64,000 nt of DNA from Candidatus Avimonas faecium (GCA_904419005.1 CAJFQI010000001.1:1-64000); one strand, 5' to 3'; shown: positions 8,343-17,176, numbered from the stretch's first letter. Made by a program: numbers and translations. Notes: generated by a model not told the origin, from the sequence alone.

Positions 8343-8637
8343 AGCCGCCTGTTTCCGCGAACTCTCCACCCCCTCGCGGAAAGGCGCGGCGAACCGCAAA
8401 AGGAGGGGAAACGCCGGCCTAGGGAAGGCCGGCAGGCCCTTTAGAGGCGCGGGATGCGCCGGACGGCTTCTCCCTACGGCTTCCCACTACGGCTCCTCAC
8501 TTCCCGCTCCGATCCCTCATAAGCGAAAAAGCCGCCGTCGCCCTAAACAGGCCCCTTTCCGGTTTGCGGTTTCCTGCCCTTGAGCCGCTCCCCGCGCAAA
8601 GCCCTTTATTCGCCCCCGCCTTGCCGGAAGGCCAAAG
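8343..8637. other. Gene-free GC-rich stretch
   Basis: No supported gene is seen. The stretch contains a short GCCGGCC/GGCCGGC hairpin (about 8413-8431) and scattered open frames in several phases, none with a domain or a convincing ribosome binding site. Confidence 0.4.
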
Positions 8638-8684
8638 CAAAAAGCGGCGGGGCCCTCAATAAGCCGAGGGTTCCGCCGCTTTTG
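8638..8684. terminator. Bidirectional intrinsic terminator
   Basis: An 18-bp stem (8640-8657 with 8666-8683, two G-T pairs) flanked by A and T tracts lies between the convergent phosphatase (+) and HAD (-) genes. Confidence 0.85.
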
Positions 8685-8768
8685 ATAAGCCTTTCGCTTG
8701 TGAAGGGACACCCCCCTCGTCAAGCCCAGGAAAACGGGCAAACAGGCGGCCGCGGAAGCCGTTTTCCC

Positions 8769-9509
8769 CTACCGGCAGTCGGGCAGGGACGCCGCCCAAT
8801 CCCGGAAATCCCCCATGCTGCCCCGCAGGGAAAGCGCCCCTTGCATCGGAGCCGCCGGGACGTCCTCCCCATGCTCAAGGCAATCGGTCACCAAGTAGGT
8901 GCCGCAGCCGAGCTCCGCCGCGCAGAGGTCCTCCCGGACGTCGTTGCCGACCATCAGGCTTTCCCTGGGGTCCGCGCCGGTCAGTTCAAAGATCTCGCGG
9001 TAATAGGCGGGGTTCGGCTTGCAGTAGCGGGAGTTTCCGTAGTGGGTAATCCGCTCAAAATCCGCCGGATCCAGGCCCGCCCAGGCCATCCGCGACTCCA
9101 CGCCCACCAGCGGGAACAGGGGGTTGGTGGCCAGGATTAGGCGGTAGCCCTTGGCCTTGAGAAGCGCCACGCATTCCGCCGCCAGCGGGGTCGGCTGGGT
9201 CGCCGCCTTGGCGCCGTGGAACTCCCCGCCGTAAAAACGGTCAAACGCGGGCTCCAGGGCCCGGACATGCTCACCCATCGCCGCGGCGAAGGTGTCCCAA
9301 AAGCGGTCGTGGTTGAGCACGGCGCCGTCGTTCTTCACCATCGCCTCGGTCCCCGCCCAGACGGCGGGGATCAGCTTCTCCTTGTCAAGGCCGAGCGGGG
9401 CGCAGGCCTTCGCCAGCAATCCAAAATACAGCTTGATAAACGGCCCCTGCTGCATGGGCAGAAGGGTACCGTCCAGGTCAAACAAAACGGTGTTCAGTCT
9501 CTGTGGCAT
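8769..9509 (-). CDS. HAD-superfamily phosphatase
   Basis: The 246-residue protein has all four HAD motifs: the nucleophile and acid-base pair in FDLDGTLL (Asp11, Asp13), motif II Thr in LATNPLF, motif III Lys in CKPNP, and motif IV in MVGNDVREDL. The cap between motifs I and II is about 90 residues and helical, so this is a C1-type soluble phosphatase. The substrate cannot be assigned. It lies 93 bp downstream of the second degV gene on the same strand and is probably cotranscribed. An AAAGGA ribosome binding site precedes the ATG. Confidence 0.9.
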   Translation of the reverse strand: MPQRLNTVLFDLDGTLLPMQQGPFIKLYFGLLAKACAPLGLDKEKLIPAVWAGTEAMVKNDGAVLNHDRFWDTFAAAMGEHVRALEPAFDRFYGGEFHGAKAATQPTPLAAECVALLKAKGYRLILATNPLFPLVGVESRMAWAGLDPADFERITHYGNSRYCKPNPAYYREIFELTGADPRESLMVGNDVREDLCAAELGCGTYLVTDCLEHGEDVPAAPMQGALSLRGSMGDFRDWAASLPDCR

Positions 9510-9602
9510 ATTGGAATATTCCTTTCCCTTGTTAATCCGCCGCGGAGGGGCGCACCGATCCCGTCCGGCTTCCCGCGTGCCGGGAAAACGCCCGGCGTCC
9601 GC

Positions 9603-10508
9603 TTACAGCGGGGCATCCTCCGGCAGTATCTGGATCCCCGCGCCGATCAGGTGGGGCCCGACGTGGGAAGCCAGCGTGCAGTCAATGACCCCCTCGTAAA
9701 AGCGGTGGCTGCCGGCAATTTCCGGCGCAAGCAGCTCCTTCAAAGCCTGCACGTCCTCCGGGCAGCCGCCGTTGGCCACCGCGAGGTTATAGGGCTTGCC
9801 GGCGGGGACCAGTTCGCGGACGCGGCGGGCCAGCTCCTCCATCGATTTCGCGCGGCCGCGCACCTTGCCCACGCTGGCCAGCTGCCCGTCCTCCGCAAAG
9901 GAGATGATCGGCTTGATCTGGAGCATGGTGCCCGCCATACAGGTTATCCGCCCGATCCGTCCGCCCCTCTGGAGATATTCCAGGGTATCGAGGCTGAAAA
10001 AGATGGATGTCCCGTCAATCAGCGCGGGGATGCGGGAGAGCAGCTCCTGCCAGCCCATCCCCGCGCGGATATAGTCCCACACCTGCAGGGCCATGGTCCC
10101 AAGCCCCAGGCTGGCGGATTTGGTGTCAAACACCGCGATTTCCAGATCCTTATAGTCCTGCGCCATCATCTTTATGGCGCTGTAGGTCCCGCTGATCCCG
10201 CTGGAAAAAATCAGCGCGACCGCCTTTTCATATCCGGCATCCCGGATCCGGTCAAAGGCGGCCAGGACGGTTTCCCCCATCGGCAGGGAGGTTTTCGGCA
10301 CCTCCTGCGGCATCCGCCGGTAAACCTCCTCGGGCGTGATGTCCACCCCGTCCTGGTAATCCCCCTCGGGATACCCCACCCGGAGAGGGATGACCGTGAT
10401 ATCCCGTTCCCTGGCCAGCTCCGGCGGGATGTCGGCGCAGGTATCGGTCAGCACCGCGATCCTTTCGCGGTCTGTCCTTGGCAATGTTGCGTGCGGTTGC
10501 AGCGGCAT
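9603..10508 (-). CDS. DegV family fatty-acid-binding protein (second copy)
   Basis: The 301-residue protein shows the DegV signature: LTDTCADIP near residue 20, FSSGISGTYS near 105, and SLDTLEYLQRGGRIGR near 170. It carries about 15 extra N-terminal residues; a downstream start would give the classic size, but the ATG at 10508 has an AAAGAGG sequence at acceptable distance. It is only distantly similar to the DegV at 1267, so the two may bind different acyl chains. Its promoter (10584-10612) has a -10 box that lies inside a perfect palindrome, so a dedicated repressor probably controls it. The HAD phosphatase gene follows. Confidence 0.9.
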   Translation of the reverse strand: MPLQPHATLPRTDRERIAVLTDTCADIPPELARERDITVIPLRVGYPEGDYQDGVDITPEEVYRRMPQEVPKTSLPMGETVLAAFDRIRDAGYEKAVALIFSSGISGTYSAIKMMAQDYKDLEIAVFDTKSASLGLGTMALQVWDYIRAGMGWQELLSRIPALIDGTSIFFSLDTLEYLQRGGRIGRITCMAGTMLQIKPIISFAEDGQLASVGKVRGRAKSMEELARRVRELVPAGKPYNLAVANGGCPEDVQALKELLAPEIAGSHRFYEGVIDCTLASHVGPHLIGAGIQILPEDAPL

Positions 10509-10554
10509 AAACGTAAGCCTCTTTCCCAGCCGTCAAGGGACGGCAGAGTACGGG

Positions 10555-10587
10555 TAATCGTCACATAACGGCATTATGTGACGATTA
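10555..10587. promoter_or_regulatory. Perfect 14-bp inverted repeat, candidate operator
   Basis: TAATCGTCACATAA (10555-10568) and its exact reverse complement (10574-10587) flank a 5-bp centre. The right arm covers most of the minus-strand -10 box, so a bound dimeric repressor would block transcription of the degV/HAD unit. Confidence 0.75.
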
Positions 10588-10612
10588 TACGCGCCGCCGG
10601 CCCGCTTGTCAA
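10584..10612 (-). promoter_or_regulatory. Consensus sigma-A promoter of the second degV
   Basis: On the minus strand: TTGACA, a 17-bp spacer, TATAAT. This is a perfect match to the consensus, embedded in the operator palindrome. Confidence 0.9.
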
Positions 10613-10785
10613 GGAAGCCCGCCCCTCCGAGCCGAAGCTGGGGATGCGGCTTCCAGGAAAGGCGGAGGAGGATGCTCTATTCCAGTTATAGACAACGGCA
10701 ATAAAATATAGGGTTGAATCCAATAAAATCTGCGTGAGTTCCCCTTACGCGCTCAAACGGCCCTGGTGCCCAAGCGCAAGGTGTC
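10613..10785. other. Gene-free stretch
   Basis: Between the degV promoter and the terminator at 10786 I see no gene. A local AT-rich patch (10680-10735) has no clear function. Confidence 0.4.
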
Positions 10786-10817
10786 AAAAAGCGGCTCTGA
10801 AAACAGAGCCGCTTTTG
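10786..10817. terminator. Bidirectional intrinsic terminator
   Basis: A perfect 13-bp stem (10787-10799 with 10804-10816) with an AAAA loop and flanking A/T tracts lies about 90 bp beyond the 3' end of the DUF4432 gene. Confidence 0.85.
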
Positions 10818-10907
10818 ATATAGACGCGACAGGCCGATACCGGGCGCTCGGTCAAAAGCAGGCCGCAAAACGCGCAGCGGGCAGGCGCCCTCCCCTTCCG
10901 CTCTCTT

Positions 10908-11900
10908 TTATACGGCTGGGTACGCTCCCCCGTCTTCCACCGCAAAGCAGAGGCGGGTATGCTTGACCTGGCCGGGCTCGAGATACTCCGCGTCCGGCGA
11001 GGCGAGGTAAGCCGCGCGCCCCACCGGATGGCAGTTGCCCGGCTCCAGCCCCAGGACATATTCGCCCTGGCCGAACATATTCCACTGGGTGAAGCAGGGC
11101 AGAGCCTCCGCGTCCCAGCTCATGCGCACCGCCGCCGCCGGCGAACGCAGGGACGCCTGGTCGGCGCCTTTGTGAAAGAACACCTGCTCGGCATAGCCCG
11201 GCTGCGGGGGAAGCATCGTAAACATCGTCTTTTCCCCCTTGGCGGCTTCCTCGTCCCGCGGGAGGCTCTGGGCCGCGTTGACCGACAGGACGGCTTGCTC
11301 GCTGAGCAGGGGATAGCCGTAATTGCAATGGTACATCAGCATCAGCGGCGCCCGCTCAAAGGCGTTGTTGCACACGTCGTCTTCCACTTCAATGACATTT
11401 TTGCGGGTGTAAGTACGGATCCTCCGGCGCAGCGTAAAGTTTTCGCCGAAAATGCCCCCCTGCCGCATCAGGCCGCGCACCTCAAGGATGTCCCCGTCCG
11501 GGCCGTCCTGCGGGATCCGCTCCAGGCAGACCTGCTCCGCCGTCAGGGAGGTATACCGCCCGTGCTGGCCGTAGGCCACGCCGTCTTCCATCACCCCGTC
11601 CGGGCCGACGTTGCAGAGCCCGCAGGTATACAACAGCCCGCCGGTAAAGCTGTGCTTCCACTCCTTGCCGCCGTTTTGGTAATAGACGGCCGAGGTCATC
11701 CCCGAAGCGGCCAAATAGGACAGGTTGAGCCCTTTATACGAGGCCGGGCCGATATCCATGCCGCGGCCCAAAAGGACGGTAAAGCGTAAGCCGGTTTCGT
11801 TGTACACCTCCACGGCCTCCAGGCCGTCCATCGCCCCCTCGGTAAAGCGGTAGCGCAGAAAGCCGGCAAGCTGGCCGGGATGCCCGATATACGCGTCCAT
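10908..11900 (-). CDS. DUF4432 / aldose 1-epimerase-like protein
   Basis: The 330-residue protein looks like the DUF4432 branch of the galactose-mutarotase fold: it has LLGRGMDIG near residue 35, GGLLYTCGLCNVG near 85, a YGQHGR motif, MLMYHCNYGYPLL in the second half and LGLEPGNCHPVG near the C-terminus. His and Glu residues in these motifs match the catalytic layout of aldose epimerases. It probably acts on a free sugar or sugar derivative; the substrate is unknown. The ATG at 11900 is preceded by GGAAGGAA. It is a single-gene unit with a good promoter (11976-12004) and terminator (10786-10817). Confidence 0.85.
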   Translation of the reverse strand: MDAYIGHPGQLAGFLRYRFTEGAMDGLEAVEVYNETGLRFTVLLGRGMDIGPASYKGLNLSYLAASGMTSAVYYQNGGKEWKHSFTGGLLYTCGLCNVGPDGVMEDGVAYGQHGRYTSLTAEQVCLERIPQDGPDGDILEVRGLMRQGGIFGENFTLRRRIRTYTRKNVIEVEDDVCNNAFERAPLMLMYHCNYGYPLLSEQAVLSVNAAQSLPRDEEAAKGEKTMFTMLPPQPGYAEQVFFHKGADQASLRSPAAAVRMSWDAEALPCFTQWNMFGQGEYVLGLEPGNCHPVGRAAYLASPDAEYLEPGQVKHTRLCFAVEDGGAYPAV

Positions 11901-11975
11901 AGCGGTTCCTTCCTTTCCAGGGCAGGCGACGGGGCTCCCGCGCAATCCGCCCTCTATACCGATTGCGTTTTGTTC

Positions 11976-12004
11976 ATTGTAGTCCAATTCGCTGGGATAG
12001 GCAA
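11976..12004 (-). promoter_or_regulatory. Sigma-A promoter of the DUF4432 gene
   Basis: On the minus strand: TTGCCT, a 17-bp spacer, TACAAT. Confidence 0.7.
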
Positions 12005-12097
12005 GAGGAATACCTGGGATTTTTGCATTATCCTGCCTTTGCCTGCCTATCCGCCCCGCCTGTTTTGGCTCCGGAACCCGCCCGCCTTCCGGCCGGG

Positions 12098-12137
12098 ATA
12101 AGAAGGGCCCCTCCATGGTTCAACACGGAAGGGCCCG
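12098..12137 (-). terminator. Probable terminator of the B12 surface operon
   Basis: GGGCCC arms (12105-12110 and 12131-12136), extended inward with one mismatch, form a hairpin just beyond the last gene. The T tract on the minus strand is poor (TTCTTA). Confidence 0.5.
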
Positions 12138-12156
12138 TCAGGCGGCGGGGAAGCGC

Positions 12157-12810
12157 TCACGCCTGCTTATGCACAATGTTGATGGCCGAAATGTTGCCAA
12201 AATCCAGGATTTCCCGGCATTCGTAGGGGACGGGGAAGCGGAAGAGAGGGCCGTCCAGCACCACCATATGGTATTCGCCGTTTTCGCCGCAGACGTCAAT
12301 CCCCCGCGCCGCCATCTGGCGCAGGAGGCCTTCATTCAGCGCACGGCCCAGAAAGCTCTGCGGCAGGTCCCGGTTGCGAACGCATTTGATGACGCAGCGA
12401 TATCCGAGGGAAACGGCCTCCCTCGTGTTTTCCAGGCGGTCGCAGTGCCACAGGGGGAACAGCGGCTTGAGCCCTGCCGCCTCACAGCGGGCACGGCACC
12501 ACGCCGCGTTGCCTGCGGCGTCAATGTCCCCGAACGCGCAGGCCTCCGCGCCCTGCGCGGCGGCGAGCCGCAGGCCCTTTTCCATCGCCAGGTGGTAATC
12601 GTGCCCCTCCGATTCGCAGGGCAGCAGCGGAAGGCCGAGGGAATCCGCGATGGCCGCCAGCAGCTCCGGATCCACCCCGTGGAACCAGGAACGGCCCTGC
12701 TCCCGGTTCATCATCACCAGCAGGCCGGCCGGCTTATGCCCCGCCCGGCAAAGCTTATGCAGGGTTAGGACGCTGTCCTTGCCCGCGCTGAAGGAAACGA
12801 CCACTTTCAT
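12157..12810 (-). CDS. Dph6-like PP-loop ATP pyrophosphatase
   Basis: The 217-residue protein starts with a PP-loop, SFSAGKDS (residues 6-13), and keeps the Dph6/COG2102 landmarks: FGDID near residue 95, the WCRARCEAAGLKPLFPLW stretch, and a C-terminal GENGEYHMVVLDGPLF motif typical of ATP-dependent amide ligases of this family. Eukaryotic and archaeal Dph6 amidates diphthine, but bacteria lack diphthamide, so the bacterial role is unknown. Here it is the last gene of the cobalamin-riboswitch operon, 23 bp after the DUF4430 lipoprotein gene. An amidation or adenylation step on a corrinoid, such as on a side-chain carboxylate, is an attractive but untested idea. Confidence 0.85.
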   Translation of the reverse strand: MKVVVSFSAGKDSVLTLHKLCRAGHKPAGLLVMMNREQGRSWFHGVDPELLAAIADSLGLPLLPCESEGHDYHLAMEKGLRLAAAQGAEACAFGDIDAAGNAAWCRARCEAAGLKPLFPLWHCDRLENTREAVSLGYRCVIKCVRNRDLPQSFLGRALNEGLLRQMAARGIDVCGENGEYHMVVLDGPLFRFPVPYECREILDFGNISAINIVHKQA

Positions 12811-12833
12811 CCGTCAAGCAACCTTCCCGCCCC

Positions 12834-13709
12834 TCAGCGCTGGAAATCGTCCCAGGTGCCGGTCCGGCCGATATCGTAGCCCAAATCGCAGGTATACAGC
12901 CATTCAATCCGGTCCCCCTGCTTGAGCTGGTAGCGGCTGCATCCATAATTGGGGAACCAGCCGTTCACCTTGTACATCCAGCCGCTTCCCTCGCCGCAGT
13001 CCATCTCGTACAGGTTGTTAATCCCCTCAATATAATTGCTGTTGTAGAGGGGCGTGCGCACAAATTCCATATGGATGCGGTTTTTCTTGGTTTCCCGGAG
13101 CAGGACGTCAAACGCCGATTCCCCTTCGTAGAAGGTAACGGTGCGCTCCGCGTAGATCACGCCGTCCTCCGGCAGGACTCCCAGCTTATCCTTGTTGAAG
13201 AGGTCCATATTGTCCAGGATGGTATCGCAGCGGATGGACAGGGTGCAGGTCAGGCGGGTGTCCTCGTCAATCTCCGCATCCTCGGGCTCCACCGGCTTGG
13301 GCGTGGTGGCCGCCGCGGCCGGCTTGGATGTGGTGGTCGTAGTCGATTTCCCGGCGGTAGAGGAAGGGGCGGAGGATCCGGCCTTCCCGGAGTCCGTCCC
13401 GCCCTGGCCGGCGGTTTCCTGCGTGTCCGGCGATTCCGCCGTACCCTGTGTCTCCTGAGCCCCCTGCGCTTCCGGCTGCGTCCCCTCCGCATCCGGGGAT
13501 GTTTCCCCGGATGCGGCCGGGGCCGTCGTGCCGCCGGTGCTGCCGGCGTCCTGCGTCTCCTGGACCAGCAAGGCGTCGTCCGCTACCTCGTCCGGGAATT
13601 CAATGGTACAGCCGCTCAAGCCGATCAAAACGGCAAACAGCAGGGCAAGCAGGCCAAGCCCTGCCGAAAGCCCCCGTTTCCCGCCTGTCTTTTTATCCAT
13701 TCGTTTCAT
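12834..13709 (-). CDS. DUF4430 (transcobalamin C-terminal-like) lipoprotein
   Basis: The 291-residue protein starts with a lipoprotein signal peptide ending in the lipobox LSGC, then a long low-complexity linker rich in Thr, Ala, Ser and Pro (about residues 45-145) that would span the cell wall. The C-terminal domain (about 165-291) has GESAFDVLLRETKK, a SGWMYKVNGWFPNYG motif and a GDRIEWLYTCD end. These are the marks of DUF4430, whose fold resembles the beta domain of intrinsic factor and transcobalamin. I use the ATG at 13709, because an upstream in-frame start has no ribosome binding site. With the riboswitch upstream and the ECF transporter adjacent, a role in surface corrinoid binding is likely. 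Confidence 0.9.
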   Translation of the reverse strand: MKRMDKKTGGKRGLSAGLGLLALLFAVLIGLSGCTIEFPDEVADDALLVQETQDAGSTGGTTAPAASGETSPDAEGTQPEAQGAQETQGTAESPDTQETAGQGGTDSGKAGSSAPSSTAGKSTTTTTSKPAAAATTPKPVEPEDAEIDEDTRLTCTLSIRCDTILDNMDLFNKDKLGVLPEDGVIYAERTVTFYEGESAFDVLLRETKKNRIHMEFVRTPLYNSNYIEGINNLYEMDCGEGSGWMYKVNGWFPNYGCSRYQLKQGDRIEWLYTCDLGYDIGRTGTWDDFQR

Positions 13710-13802
13710 CGCCGTATTCCCCGCCTTTATTGGCGGGAGACAAAGGCCCGGTTTCCCGCGCCTTTGTCTCCCCATTTTCCATCCGCAGTATCTAGGAACG
13801 CG

Positions 13803-16769
13803 CTACCGGCGTCCCTTTTTGGTTGCCGCGACGCCGGCCAGGGCCGCCAACGCCAGGACAAACAGCCCCGTCGCCGCCGTTTCCCCGGTGGAAGGCGAGG
13901 CGGTTCCCTCCCCGTTGGAAGGCGTTTCCTCCTGGGCGGGAGGCACCGCACCCGTCCCGCCGTCCTTCAGGCCGGAGGCCAGGAAGTATTCGCCGCCCTC
14001 CTCCACCGTCAGGACCGCTTTGCCGTCCTCCACCGTAACCGTCTGCAGCTTTTCGGCCGCGCCCGTATCGGGATCAAAGCGGTACAGGGTCCGCTGGCCG
14101 TCTTGGCCGCCGACCTCCAGCGTCAGCGCCGCTTTGCCCGGGAAGGCCCCGCTCTGAGCGAAAGCAAAGGCAAAGGGATCCTCCGCCAGGGCGGCGATGG
14201 CCGCCTGGTTCGCCGTATCGCCCAGAGCCAGCCCATAGGCGAAGTCCGCCGGCCGGGTAATATCCAGCCCGTTGAAGGTCAGGGTATACCCCTCGCCGGA
14301 GACGCTGTAATCCCGGTCGTCGTCCCGGATCAGCTCAAACACCAGCTCCGGGATCACGCCCTTTTCAAGCGAAGCGATGATCGCCTGCGCATCGGCCACG
14401 TCCGAATAATACTGCACATACTCTTTTTCCGAATCCCGCAGGGCGTCGTATTTCGCCAGGATCGCCTGCACGGTTTCCTTGTCCGCCAGGGTGATGTTCC
14501 GGGGATCAAGTTCGTTCCAGATCCGCTCGTCAATTTCGTCCACCGCCGCGCGGTAGCCGGTCACCGCCTGATAGACGGCCTCGAGCTTTTCGCGGCCCTG
14601 CACCTGCGCCTGCACGTTCGGATGCAGGGCGGCAAAATCCGCGTACGCCGCTTGGACGGCGGCCTCGTGGGCCAGCGTCACCTCCTGCGCCGAAGGCAGC
14701 GCGGCAATCAGCGCTTCAACCCCCGGTACAAGGGCCGCGTCGTCGAGCTCCTTAATCTTATCCTTGGCGGCCAGCAGCCGGTCCGCATTTTCCACCTCGG
14801 CGCGGTCCGCTTCGCTGAGCGCCTGGTACGCCGCCCACAGCTCGTTGACCGTCGCTTTGTCCTCCAGCGTCACGTCCGCGGCGTCGGGCAGGAGCGCGAT
14901 CTTTTCAACCAGCCCGTCAATCGAGCCCTTCAGGTCATACAGCGCATCCACCGCCTCGGCGAGCTTTTCCCGCCCCTGCACGAGCAGCTTATCCTCGTCA
15001 AGCAGGCTGCCGTAGAGGAAATAGGCGGCTTCAATCGCCTCTTCGTCAGCCAGCGTCACGTTTTCGGAAATCCTCGCGATCCCTGTCTCTGCCTGCGCAA
15101 CCAGGGAATCGGTCAGCTCCTGCATTTTGCCGGTGAGCGCGGTGAGCTTGCCGGCGTTGCCTACCTCGGCCTGCTCGGCGGCCGTCAGCCCGTCGTACCG
15201 CTTCTGCGCGGCGAGGATCGTCTTCTTATCGGCATAGGCGGCGTCCTGCTCGTCGGGGAGGATGCTCACCGCGTTTTCCACGTCCTCGGCGGTAAACGCC
15301 GCGTTTTTGTTGCGGAAGATGGTCAGCGCATAGGTGGTGGCGCCTTGTTCGCGATTCGGGTCAGAAGCAATGCCAAAATAGGAGCTGCTGCCGCCGATCA
15401 TGTACAGGTTGCCGTATTGGTCGGCCTTGAAGGAGGCGGAATTGTAGGTGGTGCCGCGGTACCGCTCCCCGCCGATCTGCACATCGGTGCCGATCTGGAA
15501 GGCCTCCTTGTACTGCGTCTGGCCCGGCTGGTCCTCAAAGACATAGCCGACGCCGGACATGTAGTCAATCGCATAAACGTAAACCTTGTAATTGTTCTCC
15601 TCACTGGCGTAGGCCGTGCAGATCAGCGGCACGCTCTGGGAGCTCAGCCCCTCAATGGTATAAGCCGGCTCCAGCGTATCGGCGTCCAGCACGGTAAAGC
15701 CGCCCGAAACGTGCATCCCGCCCGAGGGGACGTAAATCCGCCCGTTATAGGCGCTCACGCCGCCGGTCACGCCGCCGCCGATGGCATCCGCCGCCGATTC
15801 CTGGACGGTTTGGTGGTTAAAGGTGCCGTCCGCATTGAGCTCAATGGTAAAAAGCTGCGCGGTATACTTGGTCGCCACGATCAGGCGGTTGGTGGTCGCG
15901 TCGTAAATCAGGTTGGAACGCACCTGGTCGCCCAGATCAAGGGTATCGTACACCACATCCTTGGTCAGGTGGTGGGAATACAGGACGCCGGAATCCCCGA
16001 CAAAATAGATCCGGCTGCCGACCACCACGCCGCCGGCCCAGTAATAGCCGCCGGTTTCGGACTTCCAGACATAGTCCTTGACTTCATAGGGATCGGACAG
16101 GTCCTCGTCTTCGGTTGAAACGCAGACATAGGCCCCCTGGGTTGCCCCGGTGCCGCCCCCGCCGCCGTTGGTGTAGCCGGTATAAATATAGCCGTCGTTA
16201 TAGGTGATGGTGCAGAGCATCTGCTTTTCCGCCGGCGTCAGCCAGAGCGGCTCCATCGTTTCGGCGTCGAACGCCTGGATCCGGTTGCTGAGCAGCACGA
16301 AAAGCTTCCCGTCGCCATAGCACATACGGGAGAAAAAGCCGGTTTTATCCACGCTATCGCCGTCGCCGTCGCCGAGCTTGACCTCCTTGAGCCGCTCGCC
16401 CGTCACGATGTCGTAGCAGACCAGGGTATCGTAGGTATAGGTGCTCCCGCTGGTCGTGGTAAAGTACATCTTGTCGCCGACGATCACCGGGTCCTGGGCG
16501 GAAATGTTCTCCCCGCCTACCTTTTCCGCCTGCCCGTACAGCAGCATTTCCATCTCGTCCAGGGTGGTGGGCAGCTTGCTTTCCACCACGGCGGAATTGC
16601 CGCTGTCCTTGGCAAACGAGGACCAATACGCCTCCTGCGCCGCCGTTTCCTCCGCCGGCGCGGCCAGGGCGCCGGTGCTGAGGAGCGTCCCCAGCATTGC
16701 CAGCGTCAGGACGCCTGAAAGCAGCCGCCGGCCGGCCCCCGGGCAGCCCGTCGTCTTTGGTTTGTTCAT
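13803..16769 (-). CDS. Cell-wall-anchored beta-propeller surface protein under B12 riboswitch control
   Basis: The 988-residue product has a Sec signal peptide (cleavage near ALAAPAEE), then a PQQ-like beta-propeller region (about 50-450) with repeats of the VGDKMYFTT, DTLVCYDIVTGERL and NGRIYVPSGG type. About 490-800 holds four or more helical repeats of about 60 residues, each with a VTLxDKxxV... YxxLxxxxxxxV core. Then follows a beta-rich module (about 810-930) and a sorting-type tail: PSTGE, a hydrophobic segment and KKGRR. The motif is not a canonical LPXTG, but the architecture fits sortase anchoring. It is the first gene after a cobalamin riboswitch and terminator, so expression should rise when B12 is scarce. 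A corrinoid-capture or presentation role is inferred. Confidence 0.85.
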   Translation of the reverse strand: MNKPKTTGCPGAGRRLLSGVLTLAMLGTLLSTGALAAPAEETAAQEAYWSSFAKDSGNSAVVESKLPTTLDEMEMLLYGQAEKVGGENISAQDPVIVGDKMYFTTTSGSTYTYDTLVCYDIVTGERLKEVKLGDGDGDSVDKTGFFSRMCYGDGKLFVLLSNRIQAFDAETMEPLWLTPAEKQMLCTITYNDGYIYTGYTNGGGGGTGATQGAYVCVSTEDEDLSDPYEVKDYVWKSETGGYYWAGGVVVGSRIYFVGDSGVLYSHHLTKDVVYDTLDLGDQVRSNLIYDATTNRLIVATKYTAQLFTIELNADGTFNHQTVQESAADAIGGGVTGGVSAYNGRIYVPSGGMHVSGGFTVLDADTLEPAYTIEGLSSQSVPLICTAYASEENNYKVYVYAIDYMSGVGYVFEDQPGQTQYKEAFQIGTDVQIGGERYRGTTYNSASFKADQYGNLYMIGGSSSYFGIASDPNREQGATTYALTIFRNKNAAFTAEDVENAVSILPDEQDAAYADKKTILAAQKRYDGLTAAEQAEVGNAGKLTALTGKMQELTDSLVAQAETGIARISENVTLADEEAIEAAYFLYGSLLDEDKLLVQGREKLAEAVDALYDLKGSIDGLVEKIALLPDAADVTLEDKATVNELWAAYQALSEADRAEVENADRLLAAKDKIKELDDAALVPGVEALIAALPSAQEVTLAHEAAVQAAYADFAALHPNVQAQVQGREKLEAVYQAVTGYRAAVDEIDERIWNELDPRNITLADKETVQAILAKYDALRDSEKEYVQYYSDVADAQAIIASLEKGVIPELVFELIRDDDRDYSVSGEGYTLTFNGLDITRPADFAYGLALGDTANQAAIAALAEDPFAFAFAQSGAFPGKAALTLEVGGQDGQRTLYRFDPDTGAAEKLQTVTVEDGKAVLTVEEGGEYFLASGLKDGGTGAVPPAQEETPSNGEGTASPSTGETAATGLFVLALAALAGVAATKKGRR

Positions 16770-16810
16770 AGTCCCTCTCCTTCTTCCTCTTTGTTTTCAT
16801 CCGGGAAGGA

Positions 16811-16842
16811 ACAGAAAAGGGAGCCGAAATGCTTCGGCTCCC
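16811..16842 (-). terminator. Riboswitch-controlled terminator (expression platform)
   Basis: A perfect stem-loop (16819-16842; GGGAGCCGAA arms) followed on the minus strand by TTTTCTGTT lies between the cobalamin aptamer and the start codon at 16769. It would end transcription when B12 is bound. Confidence 0.8.
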
Positions 16843-16945
16843 TGCTTGATAAAGTGGACGGGAGGCCCCTTCAGGCCCGGCGCCGGGCCAAAAGACGGCT
16901 TCCCCCGCAATTTATCCTCTGTTTCCGCCGAAAAGATTGATAAAC

Positions 16946-17143
16946 ATGCAAGGCAGGTCTCCTGGCTCGAAATCGTCCTACCGGCGCGGCCCTTCCCAGA
17001 GGCGGAAATCCGTCTCCAGTGGCTCCCACGGGAAAACCCGTGTCCACGCTTTCGTCCTTCTCACAGTAGCGGGCGGCTGCCGCGGCTTTTCACCGCGTTC
17101 CCTTTTCATCCGCCGCGCGGGGGCGCGGCGGCAACCATTGCAT
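16946..17143 (-). promoter_or_regulatory. Cobalamin (B12) riboswitch aptamer
   Basis: Read on the minus strand, the conserved blocks occur in the right order: GGGAACGCGGTGAAAAGCC, then CCCGCTACTGTGA, GCCACTG, CTGGGAAGG, and the terminal AGCCAGGAGACCTGCC. The outer P1 stem pairs ATGCAA at 17138-17143 with TTGCAT at 16946-16951. It is followed by an intrinsic terminator and the beta-propeller surface protein gene. The class is not in doubt; adenosyl- versus methylcobalamin preference cannot be told by eye. Confidence 0.97.
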
Positions 17144-17176
17144 CTGCGCTTTATGCAATTGTCAAATTGCGGTTAT

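Noticed and set aside
10556-10586. CRP-type binding site
   Set aside because: The half-sites are in the order TCACA...TGTGA, the inverse of the CRP consensus TGTGA-N6-TCACA.
13071-16118. A 1015-codon open frame on the plus strand
   Set aside because: It is antisense to the propeller and DUF4430 genes, has low-complexity Arg/Gly-rich sequence and no domain. High GC content leaves long stop-free antisense frames.
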